The position numbers and the translations under genes were made by a program. Positions 43,701 through 54,061 of a DNA stretch of 64,000 nt are shown here, one piece after another. The stretch spans positions 22,233-86,232 of the forward strand of contig JAANDG010000611.1 of assembly GCA_036852015.1 (NCBI GenBank), in the 5' to 3' direction. The notes under the pieces were generated by a model. That model did no database searches and was not told the DNA's origin. It saw only the letters and a program-made list of their open reading frames with translations. This stretch comes from Pelodera strongyloides (lineage: Eukaryota; Nematoda; Chromadorea; Rhabditida; Rhabditidae). Every line of letters begins with the position of its first letter. Position 1 is the first letter of the stretch.

Positions 43701-46689
43701 GTTTGGTGCTACTTTCAGCCGCGATTGCCTGCGTTGCAAAGGTTGGCGGCGTAGATTTGTAACTAAGCTGTTTAGATATCGGGCTTTTGGCGTGCAAGCG
43801 GCGTGGTAGCGGCGGGCAAGTTGCACGCTGTATCGTTACGGGTGTATTTTTGTCCGCCACCACGTTGCCGAATGCGCGCCGCTGTCACGCGGTTTGCACG
43901 TCAGGTTTCGTCAGTGTTTAGATTTCGTGGACCCGTTTTCTTTCAAAGTGTTTTCTTTCATTCATTCTGTCTGATGTTAGTTGCAATGTGCAAAGATCAT
44001 ACCCATTCATTTCAAACTAGAATTCAATGTAATGTAGGTCTTTCACTTGATGGCCGGCTGTAACCCTACACAACGAGAAAATTGGCGTTCAAGCGGCAAC
44101 GGCACGGCGTGCAGGTATGAAAAAAGTGTCACGCCGTTGGGGTATGGTGTGCCAGGTTGCACGCCGTTGTCACCCGGTTTGCTCGCCAAGTTTCGTAAGT
44201 AATACACCAATATAAAACTGTAGTACGCAAGGCACACGTTGCAAAGGAAGAGTCGGAGAAAATAAGAGACAGATATTTCCAAGTTTAGATGCTTTTCACG
44301 CTATTTCCGTTCTTTTTGTTCGACCGACGCTCGATTATGGTATTTGAGTACCGTATATTCACGGTCAGTCTCTTATTCATTCGGATTAATATTTTCCGAC
44401 TTGTATTTTTTTATTTACTTGACAGCTTATGATTATTTCATTTAAAGGGACAGGCCCATCAAAGTAAACCTATATTTACGAAACGTTCATAATGTATATA
44501 AAGCATTTTTATTACAATATATACAAACCAAATTTCACCTACTTTCGCCCTCGAGGACTTTTTCCGATGTGCTCATCATCATATGTATACCATAAAGCTG
44601 CAGACTTCCAAGGTGTATATGCAAATCTAGCTCGCATTTTAATTTCTTGATAAATTTGCGTAGACAGCTTCGATCTCTGCAGTTTTACGGTATACATATG
44701 ATGATGAGCACATCGGAAAAAGTCCTCGAGGGCGAAAGTAGGTGAAATTGGGTTTGTATATATTGTAATAAAAATGCTCTATACACATTATGAATACGGC
44801 GTAAATATAGGTTTACTTTGATGGGCCTGTCCCTTTAACTCACGTATATTAGAATTGGTGGGGAATGAATAGAATCAGAAATACAAGTAAGCCTAAGCCT
44901 AAGCCTAAGCCTAAGCTAAGGAAAATGAAACCCGTTTTTCAGTGTTCTTACGCATTGGGTAGGATAGCTTCGCTGTTCTTCTCGGATAAAATCGCTCCGT
45001 ATTTTCAAATTGGACTAAGCATTGTAAGTTGTTTGGGTATTTATTCATGATTGGAGTCAGCTTCTCAAGGGAAGGGGGGGGGGAATCTTCCGAGGCCATA
45101 TTCACCACTCAATTCCCCATGGGGAGTATTTGTCTCTGCGTATCTCACATTAGAATGCTATTTTCTATCCCCAGGGAATATTTCCCCGAACGGGAGTGGT
45201 GAATATAGCCTCAGGACTCGTCCTGCTTGGTGTGATTCAGTAACAGTGCAGCGCTTAGGCTTAGATCTTATGGATTATTCCGCCGAAATCTTGAGAAGAG
45301 TAGATGAAGAGCACCCGGGCGCCAGCCGTTTTCATAATAAGGCCAGGGAGAATTAACCATTATTGTAGATTAATAATTTTCTCTCACTTTAGATTGGATG
45401 CGGTTTTGCCTGTTGTATATTCATTTTCGATCATGCCCTTGTACTTGGAGCGGCGATTTTTGGATTTTCACTTTCACAATTTCTTCCATCTATTATTGTC
45501 TACGTAAAGCACAGCTTGATGCTTCGAGGTTCTTTTTTATATTTTATATCTTTTTTTTTTCAAAAAGGTTACAAAAGCAGTACTGTTCCTGTACACCAAT
45601 GTTTTAAATTAAGCACTATCTATGCACTATACTGTCCTAAGTCCTAATAGCTATAAACTGAGTTTAACTTTAGCTTGTTTAGCAACGAGTCGAGATGTTT
45701 GAAAAGAGTTTTGGTCATTCTTTATATTTTATTCTCATAATACCATCGTAATACGATTAGATAATCAATATGTTTCCTATATTTCAGTTGACACAATCTA
45801 CGTGATCGTCAGCGCCTATTCCTTCGGCTCCATTGTTTATCCTTTATTTCTTTTCGTCGCGCGAGATAGCGAAAATCGCGTTTTTGTCGCGATTAATTTC
45901 TTCGCGATGCTCCTGCTAGTCTTCTTATACGTGAGCATGCTCAACGCGCAGGCTCAATCGGAGCGGACGAAAGGTTAGATTTTTTGAGCTTTATAAGACA
46001 AGTCAGTAAAACGAAACTTGATCAAAAACCACATCCTACAGTTGCAAACTCATTAATGCCATATAATAGGTAGAATGTTCGAGCTTATACGACTCCCGGT
46101 AAGATAGATTGGACAGATGTAAACCAAATCTTTATGTCAACGTTTCGCCTTTCGGCATCTTCAGGACAAAGGAATAAATACCTCAAACTTGGGTAATTAA
46201 ACCATATTAATGCCATAGTTAATTTTCCAGCTTCTCAAGATTCCGTGAAGATATTCATTGACCGATTCTTCGTTGGTGAAACGTCGAAACACCGTCGTAC
46301 GCGGTCGCTGAAGCCTCTTATTTCGCGACTTCGACCGATGTCGTATAAAAGGTTAGTCATTTTTATTTGTAAAAAAAAGAAGAGGTTTACTACTTTAACT
46401 TTGTAAGAAGACGGAAATATAATTTACACCTCCGCTTCAAGATAACGCAAGGGGGACTCCAAACAAAATTAATAATAATTACGAACAGAAAAATAAATAA
46501 AGCACGAGTTTGTCCTTCAATACAGCACAGAAAGAAACACTGCTTATGTGAGTAAGCAACACGATCGAAGCTGAAAACTAAATGATTTTTTTCAGGTTCT
46601 CGAATCGTAGCGGTTCACCACAGGATGCTGGAGACGTGCCGAAAATCAAAGTGACCCTCGAGAAGGCTCCTCAAGTGCAATATAACTAA
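40746..46689 (+). CDS. Major facilitator superfamily transporter, MFSD4-like
   Basis: Exons: 40746-40832 (first exon tentative, unusual donor TGT|GTGGGA), 41015-41151, 41343-41439, 42264-42376, 42583-42652, 43414-43540, 43668-43741, 44943-45023, 45393-45528, 45788-45973, 46231-46351, 46596-46689; all later phases agree. About 440 residues with 11-12 hydrophobic helices, as usual for MFS. A hydrophilic Glu/Gln-rich loop (EEASGETSIELHGEQQREQY) separates the two halves. The second half has YALGRIASLFFSDKIAP, the GR-x-x-S loop, and GFSLSQFLPSIIVYVKHSL, patterns typical of MFSD4/NaGLT1-type sugar carriers. The cytosolic tail is basic. Substrate unknown. Introns carry a MITE-1, MITE-2, MITE-3, MITE-6 and an antisense SL1 sequence. 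AATAAA at 47052. Confidence 0.85.
41890..42057. mobile_element. TTAA foldback MITE, family 1, right end damaged
   Basis: TTTAAAGCGAAATACCAGCC at left; right end reads CAAAAACCGGCCAGTAACCG and lacks the last bases. In an intron of the MFS gene. Confidence 0.85.
42791..43213. mobile_element. TTAA-ended foldback MITE, family 2
   Basis: Left TTAAATTGTCAGGCCCATTT, right GGGCCTGACCCTTTAA. The right TTAA is shared with the next element, so two elements abut. Confidence 0.9.
43210..43397. mobile_element. TTAA foldback MITE, family 1, abutting family 2
   Basis: Starts CTTTAAAGCGAAATACCGGC directly at the end of the preceding element and ends GGTCGGTAATTCGCTTTAAA, 16 bp before the acceptor of the MFS exon 43414. 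Confidence 0.92.
44441..44839. mobile_element. TTAA foldback MITE, family 3
   Basis: Arms of about 150 bp (44441-44592 and 44689-44839) are near-perfect inverted copies, starting TTTAAAGGGACAGGCCCATC. A ~96-bp centre contains TGCAGAC and TCTGCAG. In the intron before MFS exon 44943; no open frame. Confidence 0.93.
44886..44918 (-). repeat. Interstitial TTAGGC telomere-type repeats
   Basis: Reads TAAGCCTAAGCC repeated on the plus strand, which is TTAGGC on the minus strand, four to five units. Shorter runs of the same unit: 33690-33704, 33779-33797, 43577-43600 (plus orientation), 59344-59363. TTAGGC is the telomeric repeat of nematodes. Confidence 0.85.
45094..45214. mobile_element. MITE family 6
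   Basis: GAGGCCATATTCACCACTCA to GAGTGGTGAATATAGCCTC with the usual TTAGAATGCTATTT interior; MFS gene intron. Confidence 0.88.
46130..46171 (-). ncRNA. Minimal type I hammerhead-ribozyme-like core
   Basis: On the minus strand, in order: CTTTGTC (46171-46165), CTGAAGA (46164-46158, fits CUGANGA), a GCC/GGC hairpin with GAAA loop (46157-46147), GAAAC (46146-46142), GTT (46141-46139), then GACATAAAG (46138-46130). GACATAAAG pairs with CTTTGTC if TA bulges, giving stem I. Stem III is the loopless AAC/GTT, so activity would probably require dimers, as described for hammerheads of Penelope-like elements and retrozymes. Cleavage would fall after GTT. It lies in an MFS intron, antisense to the gene. 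Confidence 0.55.
46182..46203 (-). ncRNA. Exact SL1 spliced-leader sequence, antisense in an intron
   Basis: The minus strand carries the whole 22-nt SL1, beginning GGTTTAATTACCC and ending AAGTTTGAG, followed by GTATTT, a possible splice donor in the position of the SL RNA donor. Downstream GATTTGG resembles an Sm site only weakly, and the stem that pairs the leader with the donor in known SL RNAs is not obvious. It may be an SL RNA (pseudo)gene or a leader captured by a retroelement whose hammerhead-like core begins 10 bp later. The leader supports a nematode origin. Confidence 0.75.
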
Positions 46690-48145
46690 ACATCCGTTTA
46701 TTTTGAAAAGTGTCCAACCTACCGTAACCGTAATATAGTCAAGTTACTGACCAATTAGAATTACGCCTAATAATTGCTATAAAAAACAGAAACTAAAGAA
46801 TATCAGGTGCGCGTAGTGCGAAATTTTTCGAGAAGTAGTATGCGCGTTGGCGCGCGTAGTGCGAAATTTTTCGAGAAGTAGTATGTGCGCCGCCAGCGTC
46901 TGCGGCGCATCTTTCGCGCCTCCTCGTGCATCCAGAGCCGCACTGCTGAGGCGGATGCAATTTTTGCGCGATTTCGTGGAGTTTTACTTTATCTTAGTTT
47001 GAGATTGTATTTTGAGCGAAGTTACGCTATTCTTATAATGTAAGTATTTTGAATAAATCTATCGGTGTCCTATGTATGTGGCTCAGCTCAGTGGCTGTAT
47101 CTGTTGGAGTTGGAATTAGAGGATGTAATTTCCCCAAACAGTGAACATCTACGTGATCTTTATTCTAACTAGAAATGTAAGAATAGGCAACACTTTAAAA
47201 ATCACTTCTAAATACACAAAACCATTTTCATGGAAAAAGCCAAAGAATGAAATATGCAATGTTTATGGGATATGGTTAAAATTTACAGTATTTGGGAACT
47301 ACACGAGAATATTTTTTACTTTTCATATTATATGTGCAAGTTTCGTGCAGAAATACGGTAGTAATTGACAGAATCACACCGAATTTTTGGAAGACCCAAT
47401 GTCCTGCAAAATTACAAAAAATCGTTAGTTTCAAAAATGTTGCGAACGCACAATAATTTTGTGTCCCGCCTACTCGCCGGGAAATTCAAATTTTTGATCA
47501 TTTTTTCGGGCGTTTTCGCTTCGATTATTCGTTTTTGTTGTTTCTCGTGGATTATTAATATTCGTTTCTTCTCCTTTTCAGTCTAACCTGGCCTCAAACG
47601 TTAATGTTAACACCACCCTCTGTTACCGGTTCACGTTTCGCACCACCGCGAGGGAGCAAATACGATATTCTTTTCGTTGTCCTCCAAATCTTTCACGTGG
47701 CTTCTGCTTTTCAATTTTCCAGCATTTTGCATGTGTGTGGCCGTGTGGAGCTTTATTTAATTGTCTCATTTAAGCTGTTTGTGTTTCCGTCTCTGCGAAG
47801 GTGCGACCCCTGTCTCGCGTGTCTCTTCCTTCCATGTGCTATAGGCTTTTCGCGTTCTCTTGGGGGGGCCCAACCTCAACCTGTGATTTGTTAAACTCAC
47901 TAACGCAAAACGAGAGCAGCCGAGTTCCCAACTCCGATAAATGTGCTCGCGTCACAACTACGCAATTCAGGCCATACCAACGTCAATAAGCAAACAATCG
48001 ATTATCTTTGCTGCTTGGCTCCAGCTCCAGTGTGATGAGCAGTTGATCAGTAACTTTGAAATGCGCTACTGGTTCACATATTCACATCCATAGTCTGGTG
48101 CTCATTTTTGACTTGTCCACTTGTCATTCGTCTTGATTGACTAAC

Positions 48146-48318
48146 GTTAAAGCGAAATACCAGCCGCTTTTTGAAACGCATCGTGGACTACTGAATTCTT
48201 GTGCAGCTTATGCAAATGAACATAAATTGGAATAAAAAATCGAGCTAAATTCGAGTAAATTAGCATAAATACGTTCGAATTCAGATTCAGATGTCCACGA
48301 TCACGATGCGTTTCAGTG
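48146..48318. mobile_element. TTAA foldback MITE, family 1, right end truncated
   Basis: GTTAAAGCGAAATACCAGCC start, ending at CGATGCGTTTCAG. Confidence 0.85.
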
Positions 48319-48804
48319 TCGTATCGATTTTCACATCTCGCCATTATCGTGCATTACAAGCTCTCTGCCTGTTTCGTTCGTTTACAGTTAGCGAGTTACA
48401 TCTTCCATTCTCCAGTTAGTGCAATAGTTACATACTAAGAAAAAGTGCGCTAAAAATAGGTTCACCCAGTAGCAAACCCGTAAAACAGTCGTGGTTTCTT
48501 CTTCAAAATGGGACATTTATTTACTCTCGGTCAGCGCGGTTACTGCTACTCAAGTTTCGCGTTTCCGGCGTTTCATACAAAAATGTATTCACTTTCGATT
48601 TTCCCATTTTGCGGATTTTTGAAAATGAAAAGGGCCGAAAAGTTTTCCGATTCGAGTTCTCTCACACGCGCTATCAGATTACAAGCTTATCTGGTATCTG
48701 CCTCCGTTATTTTTTAGGCATTAATCCTATAATGCCTTTACTTTAAAGACACTTTATTCTATTGAACTTTGACATTGTGATTATGGATTATGGGTAATTT
48801 ATTC

Positions 48805-49344
48805 TTTAACGCAAAATACCAGCCTGTTTTTGTAACGCACCGTGCAGTGCACAGCTGAGTTCTTAAAGGGAATATGTAGGCCCTTTTTGAAGTTAAGCTG
48901 TATTAATAGAATGCGTGTTGCCCATTAAGGAAACAATAACAAAAGTTGTCTACAATTACCCACTTAAAAGAAAATCAATTACAAAGCTCGCCTTTTCCAT
49001 AGTAAACGCTAATTCGGACCCCTTGCATAAATTTGGGTCTGATTGAATAAATTTCAGTTTAAATCGGCAAATAGCAAGATTCAAGATGCAGCGCATTCCA
49101 ATTTCGTATTTACATATTCAGTCGCCTATTTAAATTAACGTCTGGTATGGAAACGCTAGTTTCGCTTTTTTTTGCTCATTTTGAGTGCCTACATATTCGC
49201 TTTAAGTATTTATGCAAAGTTGCTCGAATTTAGCTCGATTTTTTTTTCAAATTTATGTTCGTTTGCATAAGAATGGTGGTGTACCGGTGTACGGTGTCCT
49301 CAGTACTCGATGTGTTTCAAAAACCGGCCAGTATTTCGCTTTAA
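48805..49344. mobile_element. TTAA foldback MITE, family 1, split by ~325 bp
   Basis: Left end CTTTAACGCAAAATACCAGC to CTGAGTTCTTA (48805-48876); right part from TATTTATGCAAAGTTGCTCG to CCAGTATTTCGCTTTAAA (49206-49345). The intervening DNA, about 48877-49205, begins AAAGGGAATATG and ends ATATTCGCTTTAA, so another TTAA-type element may have inserted. Confidence 0.7.
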
Positions 49345-49663
49345 ATGGAAAATATCGAAGCTAACAATGTGTATGTCTATGTCATATTTTTTTTAACTGA
49401 GAACACTTATTTATTGGATCGAATCGTTCCTCGATCTCTTGTTTGTTGTCATTACCAGCACCAGCCAGACGCTTTATGACACTTGTGTTGCACAAAAACA
49501 GCAATTAGCAATAACAATCAACTCCTCCATTAATTGCATAATAATAATGATGATTGTTCACTGTTCAGTTCCTTTGTTCGGAATACATATACTGACTGCA
49601 CTTGCTGCACATTACATTTGTAATAAGTAATAATTATACCTTATTGTCTGTTATGTTTTACAG

Positions 49664-49756
49664 GATTGCCGTTTTCCAACTACGTACGATTGATGCGAAT
49701 TTTGGACGTGATGAGACGTGACTCTGCTTATGCTTTACGTTTGATTGAAAAATTAC
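49664..49756 (+). other. Possible orphan exon
   Basis: Between TTTTACAG and AC|GTAAGC; one frame is open (starts with two bases, ends with one) and reads LPFSNYVRLMRILDVMRRDS then AYALRLIEKL, protein-like and helical. No partner exons with fitting phase were found in 46.7-56.5 kb. It may belong to an unrecognised gene, or be chance. Confidence 0.3.
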
Positions 49757-49878
49757 GTAAGCTTTGATTTACTTTTAATAATTTTTATTTTTGTGCATGC
49801 AAAAAAATGATATAAATTGCCCAAAAAATGATATTAACTCTGTAGCATGTAGCAGGGAAAACAAAACATCCAATCACC

Positions 49879-49997
49879 AGAGGTCATATTGACCACTCCG
49901 ATTCCCTCGGGGTAATATTCCCTGGGGACAGAAAATATCATTCTAACGTGAGACACGCAGAGAAAAAGAGGGGAAATTTAGTGGTGAGTACGGCCTC
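49879..49997. mobile_element. MITE family 6, inverted orientation
   Basis: AGAGGTCATATTGACCACTC to GTGGTGAGTACGGCCTCT, interior ATCATTCTAACGTGAGA, the complement of the 30686 copy. Confidence 0.8.
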
Positions 49998-51249
49998 TGT
50001 GTTTCACAGGGTTGTTATTGTTTCCCTTTATTGTGATGATAGACGATATAGTGTTCGTGTTGCACATTTTCATTCACCTGCGGCCTGCGGCGCTCCAAGG
50101 CAGGAAAGGAGAGAGTCAGCAATAAACCGGATCTAAAAGTATCATTGCCTTTTCTTTTGGCTTAGGAATGGAGAAAGAAATCAATAGCAGATGATTAGGT
50201 TCCCTTTGGCATTTTGGCACAGTTACAGTTTTATTTGGATAATTATAATTATAATATTTCCTATGATGGTCTTGTTAGGTAATAGCGAAGAAGCGAAGAA
50301 GCGAAGGCTACCGCATCTGTTAGGTGGCTACCGTACCGTACGATGTTACATGTTACATCCTAGGTTCAGTGTTATTATCATTGCAATTGCCGAGCTATTT
50401 ACCTAGTTCGATTCTCACTTTCGAATTTCGATGTGTCGTTTATCGGTTTATCCGATAAATGTTGGCGTCGGGTGTCGTAGATTTTATTTTGTCCGGCTGA
50501 TAGACTGATTCGATATGGTAGCAAAAATCGGGTTGATAATAATGGGTTACGTTGATTGTTGATTATAATTTCATTACGGCTCATATCATGTACCTTTTAT
50601 TTTGCTAACACATAAGTACGAATACGAGCCTCTTTGTTTCCATAGTCTAATATAAGTCTATACATACTATACTTTATTGAATATTTCATTTGTTTACCAA
50701 CACTGCTTTGGTGACCGTTGAAGCGTGAAGCGTGACAGCGATTGTTGGTTTGGTTAGGAGCTTTATTGGCTTTTCGGGTTTTCGAATATTTTGTCTATGC
50801 ATTTTGCTTTTACTTGTGTCACTCAAAAATGAAGGGGGGTTTATTCGTAGTTGTCCCCGTTTCCTTCCTTTGTGGGCGTTGACCTAGAACCTAGAATCAT
50901 TGAAATACACAGTATTTTCCTCGCTTGGAGGTAACCACAGGTGACCAGATAGTTGGGTTGTCAACCTCGTTATCGTAGGTTTAGTTTTTGAATTTGATTG
51001 TTGTCTGGCGGGTGGTAGCGTTAGTTAGCGTAACTCTTGGTTACTTTGACTTTGAATTAGATGTGGATTTGGTTTGACGATTGGGGTGATGAATGAGTTG
51101 TAGTCGTATTGGCGTGGTGTGGTCAAAACTCAAAAGTGGAAGTAAGAAAGTTTTAAAATAGTGTTTTAAAAGTGGATTCAAGATTCAAACTTGAAAGGTT
51201 TATTACTCTGTTTGACTTCTTTACTCTTTTATTTTTGTATTTTTCATTC

Positions 51250-51391
51250 CTTCTCTCTCTCTCTGTTGTCTCTCTCTGTTCTGTCCCTCTCTATTCTGTC
51301 TCTCTCTGTCTGCCTCTCTCTCTCTCTCTCTCTCGTCTCTGTCTGTGTAACTGTGGTCGGTATTTGGGGGGGGGGGGGGGGGGGGGGTGGG
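51250..51391. repeat. (CT)n microsatellite and long G run
   Basis: CTCTCTGT-type runs followed by 25 or more G residues at 51366-51391, a potential G-quadruplex former. Confidence 0.92.
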
Positions 51392-52209
51392 GGTGTTCTT
51401 TTCGGTCAGTTTAGCTTTTTTCGCATTTCGCTACACTGGATGATTTATGCTAATTTTCCTCTTGACGCGAGCGCTGAGGCGCTGACCGATTTTGTAAGTG
51501 TTCGGAATTTCGGAAGGAATAACGAAATGTGTTGTTTTGTACAATTTACAATTTGTTCGTTTTTGTGGACTGCATTCTTTGCAGGTTTTTGGTAGGCCGT
51601 TTGTTTGCATTTTAGTATTAATTAGAAAATAATAAATAGGTGCTAGGTGCATTTATATGTATCCATTCATTTCCGACATTTTCATTTTTTCTTACGGTAA
51701 TAATTAAGTGATTATTGATTTGTTCACGTTTTACCAAACTTTCAAATTTCAAGACTTCAAGATTGTTTTGTATAGAGAGGAGAGGAATCTGTTAGCTTCT
51801 TTGGGCATTCTTTTTGGGCACCAGATATGGTTTACATGCATAGTACTCAACAGGTTAGGTACATATCTATGCGTTTATATGGTAGATTCGACAGTTGATT
51901 TGTTATGCGTTCATAGAGTATAGGCGGTAGGCGCGCATAGTTTATAGCCATAGCTATAGTCTGCTCTGCAAGGCTCTGCTCCCTGTCGGCTCGGAGCGCG
52001 TAAGCGATTACCGTTGCCCTGTCCTTGCTGTTGCTATTCTTTATTGCGGAAAACGGGAATCCGCTATTGTACGCAGGAAGATTGACCTTCATCCATCTAC
52101 GATCGTATTGTATTTAGTATTGCTCCGTAGTCCGTGCGTGCAGTACGTTCAGCTGGTTGTATTTTATTTATGACAGCATGCATGTGGTTGCAAGTTGCAT
52201 TTTGTTGTC

Positions 52210-52296
52210 TTAAAGCGAAATTCCGGCCGGTTTTTGAAACGCATCGAGTACACCAAACACCAACCTTCTTATGCGTCATATGCAAATGAGCACAAT
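52210..52296. mobile_element. TTAA foldback MITE, family 1, left half
   Basis: CTTAAAGCGAAATTCCGGCC to TATGCAAATGAGCA, then unrelated sequence. Confidence 0.8.
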
Positions 52297-52849
52297 CTTA
52301 TTATATAAAGTTGGGAGCTTTGTTTGTTTGTTTGTGCGTTTGTTTGAGTGTACGTTTGGATGATGTGCGTTACGCTCAGGTTGTAGGATTGGTTCAGTAG
52401 TTCACGTTCCCGTGCACTGAGCCATCTCACTTCCCGAGCGCCCCTCTCACAAACGTCCAAAAAAGGCTGCATATGTGGAATATGTGTGGTGTATCGTTCG
52501 GGCGCGGTGGCGCGCAGCTCATATTAGGAAACAAAGAACACTCACAACTCAAAGAACTACCAAATCACAATCCTTGACAACTTTTTATGAAATACTTTTT
52601 TGTAATCACTTCGTAGTCTAATTTTTCATATACTCATTTTACAAAGATTTAGTCGACATATTTTGCAACAAAGCATTGAGTAATTCTCTGCACATTTCCC
52701 TTATTTCCCATGAAACGAGCGTCCAATCTGTTTCGATGTTTCGGTCGAACGAAAGAACATTCAACAGAATTTCTTAATTTCGCGTAGTTTTTGCTTTAGT
52801 ATGGATAATACACGGTATCACCTGTAACGTTCGACGACATTCTTTAGTT

Positions 52850-53920
52850 TAATACAGTTAAGGAAAAGATCTGTGACAATTTTTTTAGGATTTCGGATTT
52901 TTTCTGCTTTATAGAGTCTAACGATTGGCAGACAGTTTAGGAGGAATACGTTCACCAGTTATATAAAGGGCACACTAAAACTATGTTCGATCCCATGTTT
53001 AACATTCGTATAGGTTTCAAAAAGTAAAATAGCGGTCACTTATTGCGCTGCTTTTAGGATTTGGCAAATTTTTTTTAGGTTATAGACTTATAGAGTCCAG
53101 CAAGTTGCAGACAATTTAGGAGGAATATAGTCAACAGAAACTAAGTTCGAACCCGTGTTCAATATTTGTATGGGTTTCAAAAAGAAATATGTGAGGCTGG
53201 AGACTCTTTATATATAGATGTTTCTTCCTAACTTATATAGCCCAGCGAAACATTGCGGCGTATCAGCCACGCGATATTAAGCTGCTTTTAGGATTTGGCA
53301 TTTTTCGATATTATAGAGTCCAGCAAGTTGCAGACAATTTAGGAGTAATATAGTCAACAGAAACTAAGTTCTAACCCGTGTTTAATATTGGTATGGATTT
53401 CAAAAGGAAAAATGAAAGGCTGGAGACTCTTTGCATAGAAATGTTTCCTCCTAACTTATATAGCCCAGCGAAACGTTGCGGCGTATCAGCCACGCGATAT
53501 GAAGCTGCTTTTAGTAGGCTTCGGCAATTTTTTCGGTCCTAGAGTAGAACAAGTTGCAGTCAATTTAGGAGGAATACAGTCAACAGAAACTAAGATCTAT
53601 CCCCGTGTTTGATGTCGGTGTAGGTTTCAAAAGGAAAAATAACAAAGATGAAAACCATTTCCTTTATGTAAATGTTTGCTTCTATCACAGCGAAACATTG
53701 CGGCGTATCAGCCACGCGCTTATTCCGCTGCTTTTCGGTTTTGGAAATTTTTTGATCGCTATATTAGTCCAACGATTTACAGGCAATTTAGGAGGAATAT
53801 AGTCAACGTCCTAAAATGGGCGAACCAAAACTAAGTTCTATCCCCAGGAAACTATTCTTGCGAGAAATAGTTGCTTCTACTTATAGATATAGCCCAGTGA
53901 AACATAGCGACCATCAGCGA
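52850..53920. repeat. Tandem array, ~225-bp unit, x4-5
   Basis: Repeated landmarks: GCTGCTTTTAGGATTTGGCA, AGTCCAGCAAGTTGCAGACA, ATTTAGGAGGAATATAGTCA, ACAGAAACTAAGTTC, GCGTATCAGCCACGCG. Units diverge by 10-30 percent by eye. No open frame persists. Confidence 0.85.
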
Positions 53921-53995
53921 ATATTGGAAAGACGCCTCAGGCGGCGGTAGCCGACTGGTTTAGCATAAAAGATGGACCCCACCCAATTCGCACAG

Positions 53996-54061
53996 CTACA
54001 TAAGCATAAGAATGCAGTTGTCCACGATGCGTTTCAAAAACCGGCCGGTATTTCGCTTTAA
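53996..54061. mobile_element. TTAA foldback MITE, family 1, right half
   Basis: CAGTTGTCCACGATGCGTTT then CCGGCCGGTATTTCGCTTTAA. Confidence 0.8.

Larger units (their letters stand above)
46690..49663. other. Spacer downstream of the MFS gene
   Basis: Holds a two-copy direct repeat at 46808-46892 (GCGCGTAGTGCGAAATTTTT with CGAGAAGTAGTATG), AATAAA at 47052, and two MITE-1 copies. An open frame at 47604-47894 has no splice or homology support. Confidence 0.5.

Noticed and set aside
47604..47894. 96-residue hydrophobic frame
   Set aside because: No homology recognised and no supporting splice pattern.
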